From Sthenelais limicola (Eukaryota; Annelida; Polychaeta; Phyllodocida; Sigalionidae): a stretch of 64,000 bases of DNA. Under the pieces are notes generated by a model. It saw only the letters and a program-made list of their open reading frames with translations, was not told the origin of the DNA and did not search any database. The stretch lies in assembly GCA_942159475.1 (NCBI GenBank), contig OW804095.1, positions 67,050,773 through 67,114,772 of the forward strand, read 5' to 3'. Below, one piece after another: positions 49,101 through 61,200 of the stretch (the stretch's first letter is position 1; the number at the start of each line of letters is the position of its first letter). A program made the translations under genes and the position numbers.

Positions 49101-52100
49101 TGTCACTGTTCGTGTAGGATCGCTTAGGTTTCATCTGCCACGTAATGTGATCGCAAGCCTCATTAATGATTGCCATTTTCCTTTCCACAGGATATTGTAG
49201 TTACGTCTGATTTTGACAAGGTTTTGAAAGAGTTGCAGGAAAAGCGAATCCTGAGAGTTCATCATGGGATCTCTATACGTCATAGTGGCAGTCCAGTGCC
49301 CATGGACGCTGACAACGCCATCTTTAACATGGATCCTCGTGCTTTGGTCTTCCAGGTTAGCTAGGACCAATACACGCTTACCTTTACTGAGTTATTCTAT
49401 TTTGGATATTTCTCATTGAATGCATCAATTGGCTAAAATGACTGACTTCAGATAGTTATTAGATAGACGAAGCTTGTAACGCCTAACCTGCACGACCGCT
49501 GAATTTTTTTTTCCACACCTGAGATCACTGGACCAGACTTACGCAATGTGCAACAGCTCTCATCCAGCCCTCAAAGAAGACAAAAGAATTATAAAATAAA
49601 TGACTTCAGATAGTTATTTGTCTATAAAGGAATCCTCTTTTTTTGCAAGTGGATTACCACTTTGTCCGATTTATTAGTAGAGTTGAAAAGAGGTTTCTAT
49701 TAGGTTTTCAACTCCTTCTCAGGTACTTCATTCGAATATGACATTGTATGGTCACAAGAGAAATTCATAATCTACCATTTTGTAAATCTTAGATGATGGA
49801 GAGGGAGAATCTTCGTGTTGTTGACCTATTTAAGAGGCTGGATGACGATAATAGTTTCAGCCTTACACGAGCCGAGTTTAAGCAGGGAATATTGGTAAGT
49901 CATGTACTCTTTATATTGAAAGAACAAATGTCTTCTTATGTAGTATCTGTAAAAACTCCACATGTCATGTTACCAAGTAATTCATTTTTGAGAGTGACTT
50001 TGTCCTATGATCTAGCTCAAAATGTGGACTAATCCATAATGATCCAAAGAATAATAATTAAGGAAAGTTCACAACCAATCATCGTTCATTCTGGGGGAAG
50101 TGATGAGGCTGGTATGGCTTCTATTTGTCAACATGAACCTCCGTATATACAGTGAATAGCCCACCCTGGAACAAGCAGAACAAGATTGATTGCAATGCTG
50201 ACCTCCTTGGTGTATGGAGTAGTGTTAACTATACTTTCCTCCTGCCTATCCTCCACCTGATAGATGGAGGACTACACCTCCTTTGTTATGAAGGGTATAT
50301 TGGGGAGGCTGGCTCCCCTGTCGCTCCTCCATAATCTATATTCTATAGCCCAGTAGCTGTGCGGAACACTGCCTTTAAATACACACTCACTGATCGTTTC
50401 AAGGATCCTTCATTTCCTAGAAGTTTTGCCTTAATGCATTTTTTGCAAAAATAATAGCATTCATTGAACAACAGAATGATTTGTCTCAAGTTAACAAATG
50501 AATATTTAAGGGATATCATTATAAAGGAGGTATTCTTTCCATAATCAACATCATTGTGCATGCCATCTGATAATGTATATTTAGAGGAATTACATAATGT
50601 AATAGGCCTGTGAGTGTATTTTAGGTGTCCTCAAAATGAGTGTAGTATGTAAATTAGTATACAACATGCACGTTACGGATTACAATAGAAGTGATCCTCT
50701 CTATCCTGATTTGGTGTGTTTCTATAGTTTGAGGGACTGTCAAAAACCATCATAGGGGCCTATGATTCAAACCCTGACACCATAGTTACTTATAGCTATA
50801 ACTTAGTACACAAGTCCCTATGCGGAAATGCGTCGGGAAGTTGATAGGTAGGGATCGACATAATTATGGTAAGGTGTAGGGGTACGTATGTGAGAAGTGA
50901 AGTTTATGAGTATGTTAGAAATATCGGTGACTTGGTTGAAAGGTGCTTGACTGGGTGAATTAACAATAAAATTAATTGTTGTCAGGTACCTATGTTGTAG
51001 AACGAGAGAAAAAGTTGTGTTACCCCGTACAATCATACACCATATTAATTATTCCCACAACATGCATGTGTGTTCCACACCAAAAAGAATTAACTTGCTG
51101 TGATTTAAAATTGTTTCCCATGTTTCCTTTAAATGCTATCACCCTTGTTCATAAGCTACAGCGTTGAAATCTTTCAGGCTATTGGCCTCCCCATTACTGA
51201 AGATCAGTTAGACAAGATCGTAGACCTGATGGATGCAGACGGCGATGGAACAGTTGATTTATCGTAAGTTATAAATAAAGCACTCTAAGCGTATTGTTCA
51301 TAATGATAATTCAATTATTTGTTATGGATCTCTAGTCCATTATTAGCAACGCCATAATTGAAAATATTAATACATTTTTGAAGATGAGACTCGATAGCCT
51401 TTTTCACACTTTCCCATAATGTATCCATGAGTAGAACTTTCTTGTCTTGTTTGTGCTCATTATGTTCATTTCGGACATATGTATACGTTGCACAACGTTT
51501 AACTTGGCAATCTATGGTACATGATGGTACACTTGAGCAATCGAAGCGAGCAAGACAGCGTCTGTAAAGTAAGAGGATACTCTCGAGAATACATACCCAT
51601 TTCACTATTTTTTGATTGATTTCATTCAAATTAAAAATTGCATTACATCAACGCCTTGTTTTCCTGTTGTCAAAGCGTCGCCGATAAAACATGAGCTCTG
51701 TTGGTCTGTTATGAATAAATGAGAATCGTAGACGAAGTCAAGTAAAAAACCTTTTGAGGATAGCTTGTAGTGATTGCGCGGATAATGGAATAGGGGGCGT
51801 TTTTATAGACAAGGGAAAGACAAGGATGATTTCCCTGCGAATAACAAAGTGAAATCTTATACGCCAGCAATAAACTCTGCCTGCTTAAGTATTTATAAGA
51901 TTCGTACCAAGTAAAGATAATCCATCAAGCCTTTTCTACTCTCCTTCTCTCGCTTACAAGTTCTCTCTCATTCTCTCCTTCTGAAAACAGCGAGCTTATT
52001 GCTGCGGAACGCCTTTATAAGCGGAACAAACTTAAGAGAAAGATGAAGAAAGCTGCCGAAAAGGCCGCCAAAATGGAGCGCCCCAAAATAGATGGCATCG

Positions 52101-52249
52101 AGGTGCCTCGTATGCGGAATCAATCAAAATCACCTTACGGTGAGGGGGATCCCTTAGGTCGGAGATCGCCGAACAAAAACAATAAATTCAAAGATGCTCT
52201 GAGTGGAATAGTGGCAGCTGCTGCCGGATCAGGAAAAGTTCCTCGCTGA
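43181..52249 (+). CDS. LRRC74-like leucine-rich repeat protein with two EF-hands, 13 exons seen, at least 658 aa
   Basis: Exons: 43181-43637, 43817-44013, 44588-44695, 45918-46011, 46869-46918, 47068-47149, 47622-47707, 47960-48154, 48311-48406, 49191-49355, 49793-49894, 51178-51263, 51991-52249. All junctions are GT-AG and in phase through the TGA at 52247-52249. Residues 1-152 are low complexity with an acidic Glu/Gly run. After a conserved-looking helix region come RNH1-type leucine-rich repeats (about 200-455) with LDISDN, LNLSHN, LDLSWN and LNLSWN cores, and then two EF-hands. Loop 1 (527-538, DDDNSFSLTRAE) and loop 2 (563-574, DADGDGTVDLSE) both keep the calcium ligands. The lysine-rich tail has KRNKLKRKMKKAAEKAAK. 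The architecture fits LRRC74-type proteins; a calcium-regulated scaffold role is inference. The first exon is uncertain. Confidence 0.88.
44099..44246. repeat. Foldback in an LRR-gene intron
   Basis: AACCCACCCCTCA near 44143-44155 pairs with TGAGGGGTGGGT near 44197-44208. Outside it, GGAGGATCCTTTT pairs imperfectly with AAAGGGATCATCTCC. The arms are diverged, so this is an old copy. Confidence 0.55.
45336..45444. repeat. 19-bp perfect inverted repeat in an LRR-gene intron
   Basis: ATACAGAGGGAGTAGAAAC (45336-45354) is matched exactly by its reverse complement at 45426-45444, with a 71-nt loop. Weaker pairing continues outward (GGGGGTATAT against ATGTACCTCCC), as expected of a MITE hairpin. 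Confidence 0.7.
48600..48642. repeat. Short tandem repeat ACCGGTATTTAAACCATTA
   Basis: Two full copies and one partial copy of an AACCGGTATTTAAACCATT unit lie in the intron after the ninth listed exon of the LRR gene. Confidence 0.6.
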
Positions 52250-53208
52250 AAGCCATGGTTGGACCTCATTATGAGGCCATCGACAACTACAAGTTGAATT
52301 GAATTGCCATAAGAGGTGCGCGTACAAAGGACGAGAACGAGAACAATGAGGACACAAACTAATCAAGTGGCAAAGACTTCTCCTCCGAGATGATATGAAA
52401 GGATAAGACAACCAACAAAATATACTCTTTGTGTGTGAACTTCCAGCTAGGTCTTTCTCGTTTTAGACGATCAGTGAGCACTTTACCTGGCACAAGCAAT
52501 CCCTTCAAGAAAGCAAATATTTCTCTCTATGGTTGAATGTCTGAGATTGTGATGAATATTGTGACCTAAATGTTATGATATTTTGGGTCGTCAGCACATC
52601 TCCTTCCCTTTTCGCCCTATATTAAATTAACAGTTAAATACACAGGGCAACTGTATGGATTTCTCTATTAAACTTGGGTTGATGTGCACAATGGGAATTT
52701 CTTGCAGATATATCTGTATATATACATGTACATGTAACAGGTTTGTATTGTATCATTTACTTATTTCCGAGGGCCGCGGGTTTTGGATTTCGACTTGAAA
52801 TATTAATTATCCGGAAATTAAGATCATGCACAAAGAGACAGCTGTAACAATATTTGACTTTAATTATACATTATGCGGATATATTTTTAAAATTGTATTG
52901 TAAAGACGTTATTTATGTGTTGATATGAATTCCACACATCATTTAAAGGTTTCCTCAATTGACATTGTGCATTTAGCTTGAGCCCCTCTGTTGTTGGACA
53001 GCTTTCCTCAGGGCTTCGTGAGAAAAACGCTCAATTTTGTATATCTTGATGTCACACCATCATTATTTGCCATAATCGTGCTTAACGATAGTTTACAGTG
53101 TATTATATAGTTTTACAATGTATTATAATTTAATTTTACAGTATTTTGTACATATTATGAATCATTACACATGTCCCCAATTGCTCCGAATCTATGTTTT
53201 CAATTGTA

Positions 53209-53225
53209 AATAAAATATAAATAAA
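53209..53225 (+). terminator. Polyadenylation signals for the LRR/EF-hand gene
   Basis: Two AATAAA hexamers (53209-53214 and 53220-53225) lie about 960 bases after the stop codon on the same strand, giving a plausible 3' UTR of about 1 kb. No stronger signal lies closer. Confidence 0.5.
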
Positions 53226-54377
53226 CTGTCGTTTTGCTTGTACGACGATATTGTTATACATATTATATGAATTCATGCGTTTTCCTGCGTAATTAATGTA
53301 CTGAATGTACTGGCAATAATGCCATTTCGACTGTATTTATATATGAATTATTTTTTTATTCAGCAAATATGCTGACAACAAATCTTTAACAAAGGCTTTC
53401 CTGTAACTAATATCGTGATAATAACAGATCTAGCAGTCTTATCTTCTAATGAGTCGTATGTTCGCATTCTCTTTTTCATTTTTCATTTTGTATCATTTTG
53501 CTTGAAAAATGAAAACGTCCCGTTCTGTGGGATTCGCCATTATATTCCCATGATACTGGCGAAAGGGCATCGTCAATTGTAAACACCACCTCTTATTTTT
53601 ATCAAGAGCCCTGAAATGATTTCATAAACCATCCTCCATAGAACTTCTATTCTTACGTTTACGTAAGTTCATGTCGATATTCTCTGTTCACTCAGTCCCA
53701 TAGTCTCCTCGGCAGGGAAGAGCCTAGCAACCAGTGACCAAGCTTTCAATTAGAGTGACATGATAGGCATGTAATGTAAACATGATCCATCACAACCGCT
53801 GCTGGTTCCCCCGCTCCCAGTACCTACCTCACTCTCTCACCCTCTCTATACAACACAAATATTTACCAGGCAAAGTCTCCAGGCCCCTACCCACTTTGAC
53901 TTCCTTCTAGAGACCCTATTCGATTTCAAATTTTCCAGTCCGCTTCATGGAAGCCAAAATTGTCTTGATTTGTTTTGGATTATTATACGACTGAAATTAT
54001 ATATATAGAAATAGGAAGGATTCGACTCCCCCTAGGGAAACGCAACTTAATACACTTAAATGCAGAGATGAACACATTAGCAGGAAAACACCATCTATTT
54101 GTGTGATTTGAAATGATATAAAATGTGAGGCCGTGAGCCTAGACCCCAAAGCTAAACGTTCCGTTCCCCATTTTGTGGCACGAGAGAATGTATGATGCGA
54201 TACGTTTAATCTAGGTTAATGAATATGTCTTTAAAAGCTCTGCATGCACATTTCTGTGGTCTCCTTTTCTGTAATTCCACGCTTTCGTGTGTTTAACTGA
54301 AGGCGAATGGATGAGTGCAGTTTGAGTGCGATGGGATGAGTGCCGGGTTAGCGTAGACCATATGTGATCGATTTCGA

Positions 54378-54421
54378 CCAATCACCACGTGTATAATGGG
54401 AGAAAAGACAATATGGCGGCC
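54378..54421. promoter_or_regulatory. CCAAT / E-box / YY1-like cluster
   Basis: CCAAT (54378-54382), CACGTG (54386-54391) and ATGGCGGCC (54413-54421) fall within 45 bases in a small CpG-rich island. The first in-frame ATG here stops after seven codons, so no gene can be attached. It could be a promoter of a non-coding transcript or an unseen 5' exon. Confidence 0.35.
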
Positions 54422-54699
54422 TCCCTGCATGGGTGACATCGTGGACGCCGCCGTGGATCAGAAAATGTAATGACATTGAAATGATTTTGAATGAACCTTA
54501 GTGATGTATAGGAAACAATACAAAATAATAATTCTCATAATAAAAAATAATGTGTAAGATATAGTATTTACTGTTAAAATTTGCTTTAAAAGTTCAAATC
54601 ATTATTTGGGTTGGAGGGGTGGGGCAATATAGTTGGAGGTGCAATTTGATGGCTCTACATAGGGATTGTCTGTTGAATCCATAATTAGAATTATATTTG

Positions 54700-55358
54700 T
54701 GGCGCATTGCAATAGGCCCAATTTTCTTATACTATTTATCAAGTCTTGTGTACTTGTATTCGTCTATATCCCTCTTTATAGAGGGATGTAGTTTATGATA
54801 TTATTGTATAAAATTAGAAGAAAATAATTTTATTATTGTGTAAATGGGAGTTTAGATAACAGGAATCGTATGAATTCCTTTGTGTGGTGCCATGCTATAG
54901 GCCCACTTTTCTTATACTACTACTTTACTAGCTTTACGGTAGTTTACCTTGACCCATATTTTATGCACACCAAGTGAGAGCTATGTGTAATGCATGCACG
55001 CATGTACACTGCGCGGGCAAGACAAGTGATATGTTATACTGTCTGTATTCTTCACGTGCACTTTGGCCACGCTTACTTTTTTTTTGTTCCACTAGGTGGT
55101 GCTACTTATTACAACATATCCCTTATACCAGTAACACACGCTCTTTCCTTGTCCTGCTGATTTAACTTATGTCCCAGTGCATCGACCATTAAACAGAGTA
55201 ATAATAGGCTTCGGTAGTTCATTGTTCATGATATAATTATTGTATAAAAGTAGAAGAAAATATTTTTTTATTGTGTCTAAGTGAGTTTTGATAACAGGAA
55301 TCATATGAATTCTTTTTCAAACCCACGGAGGGTAGTATGGTGTCATGCAAACGGCCTA
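54700..55358. repeat. Degenerate direct repeat, two to three copies
   Basis: 54791-54903 and 55224-55358 share a long diverged stretch (TATTGTATAAAA, TAGAAGAAAAT, GATAACAGGAATC, ATATGAATTC). A further piece (ATAGGCCCAATTTTCTTATAC type) occurs near 54712 and again near 54896. It looks like an old dispersed or tandem repeat, non-coding. Confidence 0.6.
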
Positions 55359-55399
55359 ATAATACAATGTACTATTAATTTCTTTAATTTACGATAATC

Positions 55400-57750
55400 A
55401 ACGCAAAATCGTATTGATCGGTCTTCTTATTAAACCATTACCATTTCTGGAGTTTTCTTCTGCGACTTCCCTTTTCTTAGGTGCTTGTCGACGATATGCC
55501 TGCCTTATAGGCAGAGCATCTCCAGTAGTATCCACTACATAGGTTGTATGCCCAATGTTTCACCAGGAAGGCGCAACAAATTCTCATTATGCTTTACGAT
55601 ATTTTGAATTCGAGGTGTATAGCCTATCATTTTATGTCCATGTCGATACAACTTTATTTCGCGTTATCTTAAAAGGATGAATGTTAAACGATAGTGGGAT
55701 GTCAAGCATGTAGTATTTCTGATTTAAAGCCAATCTGAAAATCATGGGAGGCAAAACCTGATGAATGACCGCCCATTTTGTGTCGAGTTCGAAGAATGTA
55801 AGAGAATACACGTCAGTGGAATGACGAGCATATCGCTAATCGAAGGGCCTTTTAACGATTAATTGGAGCAATTTAGTCCCATTAGAACATTAACGTGACA
55901 TCTTTTTATCTTCTTCAAACACTGTGAAGCTTCCGGTTCCGGACTTCCGGTTGCCTAGGGACATTTTTTGGTGGGCCCCATATACAGAGACGGCGGGTAT
56001 TACAGGTATTCGTTTAATCACCTGACCCTCTCTCAGCCCTTCTCCTGCCAACACGCCTCGTGGTTTAGCTGAGAACACGTGGTCCCTGGAGAACAAATGA
56101 GAGGGCAGCGATTGCGTTACTGCGGGGCTGTTGGTTGAAGCATTGTCAGAAAAGAGACAATGGCTGCCACAAGCGCCGTTATCCTGCAGCGCTACCGCGG
56201 GCCAAACCTGAACTAATCTAATCTTATCCGCAGTCTGAATGGGGCGCCTGTCTGCATTCATCCGGCTCATCGTGCCAATAGGTCGCCCAGGCGCATTGAT
56301 TCAACATTTACATTCCTAGCGAGGACCAGAGGGGAGAATTGTACCCGCTAAAGTGCCTGCCTACATGCTGCATCAAGGTGTATTCAAATCTCGTAGAACC
56401 ACGCGGGAACTGGCCGCGATCACAGGCACGTGACTGTGTAAGTCTGTACATGCCGCTAGGCGGCAGGCGCGTGTAGGGCGTCCGGTCAGCGACCTAAATG
56501 TCAGTAGAATCAACACAAATCACCCAACAGCACGACAGGTAACAAGTAAAAGCATTCAGTTGCGCCATCTCAACGCTCGTTGTGGTATACGTGAATGTAT
56601 GTAGCTTTTGCCCCCATGAGAATTACTTGCGAGTTGACCAACCACTGACCATTCGTTCCCCCGCCACGCTCGGCTGGCTTGCAATGAGCAGACCACTTCT
56701 TTCCTCCGCCATGTTCCTTCATTTAGAATTCTAATTACACAGCTGGGATATACCTGGACGACAACAGGCGGAAAAATTATATACTAAATGGCAGGGCATT
56801 TCCTGTGCAAAACAATATGACATTACAGGGTGGAAGTATTTCAGCTGCATGGAATCGTTTTATCTGTGATTTCAATAACATTTCCTTACAGGAAATTAAA
56901 TTGTCAAATGCCTTCATCAAAGCGGATATGGTTGGACAAGGCTTAACAAACAGGGGTTCTATTTCATACTTTTACTATGAAACCACACAAAATTGGTTAA
57001 AAAAATAGCTCCACTCTCATTCAAGTGTCCCCTAAAATAGTTGATAAGTGAGAACTGAGAACTGGCAGAATGTTGGTAAACAACTCAAAATCATTCCTGC
57101 GTTAAAATTAGATTATTTCCTACGTAATTATATCTTATTTCTTTGCCGCTGAATTCATTTATTCTCCCCCCACATTTATTATATCCCCTTATTTCCTATT
57201 TCCGTCTCAGGTTTAAAATAATTTGTCTGTATATATATATATATATTTATTAATGCTGTCTCTCTGTGCAACAGAAAAAGACAGAATAATGTAGGTAACA
57301 CTTGGCGCCTCATAGTTACATGAAATGTTCAAGCCTAGGGTTTGTAATCAAGTCATAGTAACCGCAATACAGCGAAGGAAAATGGATGTATTATAATCAA
57401 TATAAGTTCATTACCATTAGTATTAAGAGGAAAGTATTTGTTCATTGGTTGCCTTCAATTTCCTAGAAATTTGAGGCATGCCCAGACATTAGCCATAAAT
57501 ATGAATCAGGCCTTGATGGGAAAATCTGTCAGAATTGCATTAGCTTCGAGGGCAATTACAATGACAAAGGAAAAAAGTTTTGATGAATAATGGGCTGATC
57601 AACCTATTCTATCAGCTCGTCCAGGGTTAAAGGGGATCAAATACGCCCAGACATTTCAAGCGCACAATGAAGAAAAGAAATAAAATAAAGAAATAAAAAA
57701 AGTCAATTTATAAGCGACGTTTCCAGATATTAGCCCATATTGTTTGATAC
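55400..57750. other. Gene-poor region with GC-rich patches
   Basis: The patch at about 55900-56500 is clearly richer in G/C and CpG than its surroundings and has an open minus-strand frame of 126 codons with no recognisable protein. At about 57480-57660 the sequence holds closely packed homeobox-like (ATTA), SOX/TCF-like (ACAATG, CAAAGG) and other short motifs, as expected of a conserved enhancer. No exon is supported; a (TA) microsatellite lies near 57230. Confidence 0.4.
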
Positions 57751-57818
57751 AAAGGCAAATTTCAAACTTTTTTTACTGCCTTGGTAAACTTATTGCTCGG
57801 ACAAACTACTTGTGATCT

Positions 57819-57998
57819 GATTGGTATAATCCTGTTGCCTTGGCAATCTGAGTGCTTCCCTTTTCTCGGCGCCCTGAGCCATCTTCCCATATGCGCATGT
57901 CTCTTGAAGACAGTTCGAACTTCCAGTGCCCCGAGGGGTAACATCTGCGCAGGCGTGCACAACTCATCACCATGGAAATGAGGCGGCCGCCATGTTGG
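57819..57998. promoter_or_regulatory. Strong promoter-like cluster: inverted CCAAT, X-box, two NRF1-like sites, YY1
   Basis: In order: GATTGG (57819-57824, inverted CCAAT box), GTTGCCTTGGCAA (57834-57846, close to the RFX X-box palindrome), TGCGCATG (57892-57899) and CTGCGCAGGCGTGC (57945-57958), both NRF1-like, and GCCGCCATGTTGG (57986-57998, YY1-like). The combination and spacing are typical of TATA-less CpG promoters, and the X-box is typical of cilia genes. Nearby plus-strand frames could not be spliced into an open coding sequence. The driven transcript is unknown. Confidence 0.5.
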
Positions 57999-58230
57999 AC
58001 GTACGGTACATTTGTAGTGCTTGGTGTGGAGTGGTGGACGACGGGACCTGGTAAACCCTGGCAAGGACTACAATTACCTTTCAAGTGTTGCCTTCACTCC
58101 TTCAGATTCCTGGGGCCCCCGTTGCCCACTCCAGTACCTTCCGCCGCTCGGAGAAACCCTCAAGACAGAACTGACCGTACAGATCTAATTTATTGTCTAG
58201 GAGGTCCCCTTTCAGAGCTCAAAGAAACTT

Positions 58231-58268
58231 GGTAACTCAGTTAGTGTCTTTCTCTAGGGTTCGATTCC
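58231..58268 (+). other. tRNA-like A-box/B-box pair, probably a relic
   Basis: GGTAACTCAGTTAGTG (58231-58246) resembles a D-arm/A box and GGTTCGATTCC (58258-58268) matches the pol III B box. They are only about 27 bases apart, too close for an intact tRNA. This could be a tRNA-derived SINE fragment or chance. Confidence 0.25.
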
Positions 58269-58289
58269 CTACGTTTCCCACCAGCATAT

Positions 58290-61200
58290 TGTTATTGTCT
58301 TTGCATGCTTGGACGATACAGAAAAGATCGTTTAACCCTGCTCTCGGGGTAAAATTTGTTCCGAAAATGGCAATTACAAATCGTTTCATTGTTTGTTTGA
58401 AATAGGAAATTTATTAGGATCAGGGTCATTTTGCATTTTCTACATAACATTTTTACCTTCTGCAGACAATCCACATCCTGGTTTCATTCGCTTGATTTAT
58501 TTTAAGGCGCATTCCAGCACGCCCTTCAAAGGACACATTCCGACGAAAGTTCTACCGCGTTTGTAATTGGAATGGATAATGTTTTTTTATTAAGAGCACC
58601 CAGACTTTGATGTGGCAGCCGGTTATGCGATGTTGTCAAGAAACTCATCACATGACAGTCAGGTAAATATTTGAGATACCCATCGGCTGCAGACACGTCC
58701 ATAAACACGTGGATTAGTGGACGATATAAGAGCAGGTCTACGCGCGCCCACAATAGCTGGCGTCATTAGAGCATCAAAACGGAAGTGCCGTAAATCAAGG
58801 CAGGGCAAATAACTGTCACCAGGGGAAAGATTGTAGAGTTGTAGACGGAAGATTACACTTGCGAATACAGCATGACTTTCAGAGGCAGTGGGGTCGAATA
58901 CTGGTATACAAAGAGTCTCAGGCAAGGGCTATAGGGTTCACATTGCACGTCGTAAATCCCCCCCCCCCCTCCCAGCCCCCATCTTGAGCATGAGTGACAT
59001 ACCATTAAATTTGTGCCTGTTATTCGTTGTTTTTGTAAACAAAAAGCCAACATCGCTGCAGTTTGTGTTCCCATCATGTGTCATTGGATTTATGCGCTTG
59101 CATTTTCATTCAATTTAACCATTCCATAACCATAAAGTTTTATATTCGTATCTGACTGAGCAGTGAATAGGAGTTATACTAGATATGGTTGTGGGAACTT
59201 GGTACTTATCTGGTAATGGACAATTCAACACAATTCGAATAAAATATACTAGTATTCGATATGCACTTCCCACATGAATCTTACCTCATCCACCCAAGGT
59301 GGCAATCATCGGATACTTCCATGAAAAACAAAATATAGCAGATGTTTCAGCTTTGAAAGTCATCGATCTAGATTTATTACATACCTGGCCGGGGTATTAG
59401 TGTCTGGCTACAAAAACAGCTTTGAATGTGCCTTTTCAATGATCTTCGAGGTCAGACTTTTAGAGGCCCACAAGATATCACCCCGCTCGGTCGATAATAA
59501 GAGAAAATACCATTGAAAACGGACATCATTTTGTGATGAATAACCGAGCAGAGCGAGTACTTCCTTTATTAGTGACCCCTGGCGTCTATATACGATAATA
59601 AAGAAGCATTGACCAGCAGTGTCATAAGAAAGCCTGGGGCTAGTTTGAAGCCGAGATTGCTCGTTAGGAACCTTTCCATACCATGGTTACTCATAAATAA
59701 GCACCATTTTAGTACAGAGAAACTTTCCTCCCTCTGTGAAGTCGTCGTTTACTTTGATCTAGACTCACAGTTCCCCGTTCTTTGCCTACAATCAACTTTC
59801 ATCCGATGTGACGTCACACACACATTTCTTTACTTATTGTGGAGGGGAAGCTTACCTGAGCGATAACCGGAGACATGCGCGATAATAAGGTTAGAAAACA
59901 ATTCGTTCGTTTCATTCGAGGCAGAACCTGATTGTAATCCGTCCTTGTCAGCATTTCACCATTCTTGTCTTACTGGTAGAACAACTATGGATGCTAAAGC
60001 AAGACATGGGGAAAGTGCTCATTATCCATACATATTTTATCATATAAAAACATAAATAACGTACACATATCGTTCATTACCAGCTAGAATATAACACCTT
60101 GGTACTCTCTGGATTAATAACTATTAGAGTAATAGATTTCTGATGGAGGCTTGCTGCTTCTTTCATAAAATGAACACAGCACATCGAAGCATAGATTATG
60201 GAGCAAATACATCTCGATATAGTTCTAGTATTCTATATCCGTCCAAAAGAATTACATTCACCACGTGGATGACGGCAATGATGGTTACAATTGCCTCCTA
60301 CACATCTCTGCATCTGCCTTCCTCTGATAAGACGATACGTGTACACACCATGCCAAATGGGCTTTGTTTTTTTGTCGATTCATTTATTTTTATTCTAAGT
60401 ACGTTAACATACACAGACTATAATTATATATTCTTCCGACTGAATGTATCACATGATTCCTCAAACGCTGAACAATCAAAGGATATATATAAATATGTCT
60501 ATTCTAAACACGGAAGTTTAAATTAACGTTTTAGACCTATTTTGGTTCACCTGGTTTCAGCAGCCATATGGACTAATTTGAAAGTAGCATGATTATGTCA
60601 TATTTCACATAATTCTGTATAAATTATCTTTGTTTATATTCCAATTTCCTTTGCAGTAAACATAGGGTTATGTACTGATTCAGATTCAAATAGTGAATTA
60701 ATATTAAGTAGAGCGTAATTTGTATTTGAAAGTTTATTTGATATTTCGATTTAAAAAATCGATCATCTGCAGCCACAGTAACTTAAAGTCGAATATAACC
60801 AGCATCGTTCAGCATGGTTAAGCACTCAATCAGAGTTACTCATATTATTGATATCAGGTGAATCATAGGCAAGGACATCATCTATAGATACAAGGTGACA
60901 AATGCACTGGAGCGACCTGGCATAATTCGACTCATATAGTTTTAAGCGCCCTATTCCTTGAGAGTAAAGGGGGGTAGGTCGAAGAGGACAGACCACATGT
61001 ATTGACCATGAAATGTCACCGTCCACCGCCTCTGCCGATAGACCAGAACGGGATTCGAGATCTGATATTGTTAAGGTATGATGGAAGAATACAAACGAAC
61101 GTGTGGTCTTCATGAGAAGAACTAAGCAACTGATTTAATGAACTAGAATCTGTACACATGTTCCTTCAGGATGTGGGTAAAGAGTAGGGGGCGGAGCCCT

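Noticed and set aside
55890..56270. 126-residue minus-strand open frame
   Set aside because: No recognisable domain or splice support; the region is GC-richer, which lengthens chance open frames.
57762..58235. Several overlapping open frames on both strands around the promoter-like cluster
   Set aside because: They overlap each other in different frames, have unusual composition and cannot be spliced to other exons; a putative first exon ending at the GTAAAC donor (58050) leads into a stop.
58231..58268. Functional tRNA gene
   Set aside because: A-box and B-box like words are too close, and no acceptor stem or anticodon arm can be formed.
60143..60526. 127-residue plus-strand open frame
   Set aside because: No domain recognised and no splice context; such a length is expected occasionally by chance in AT-rich DNA.
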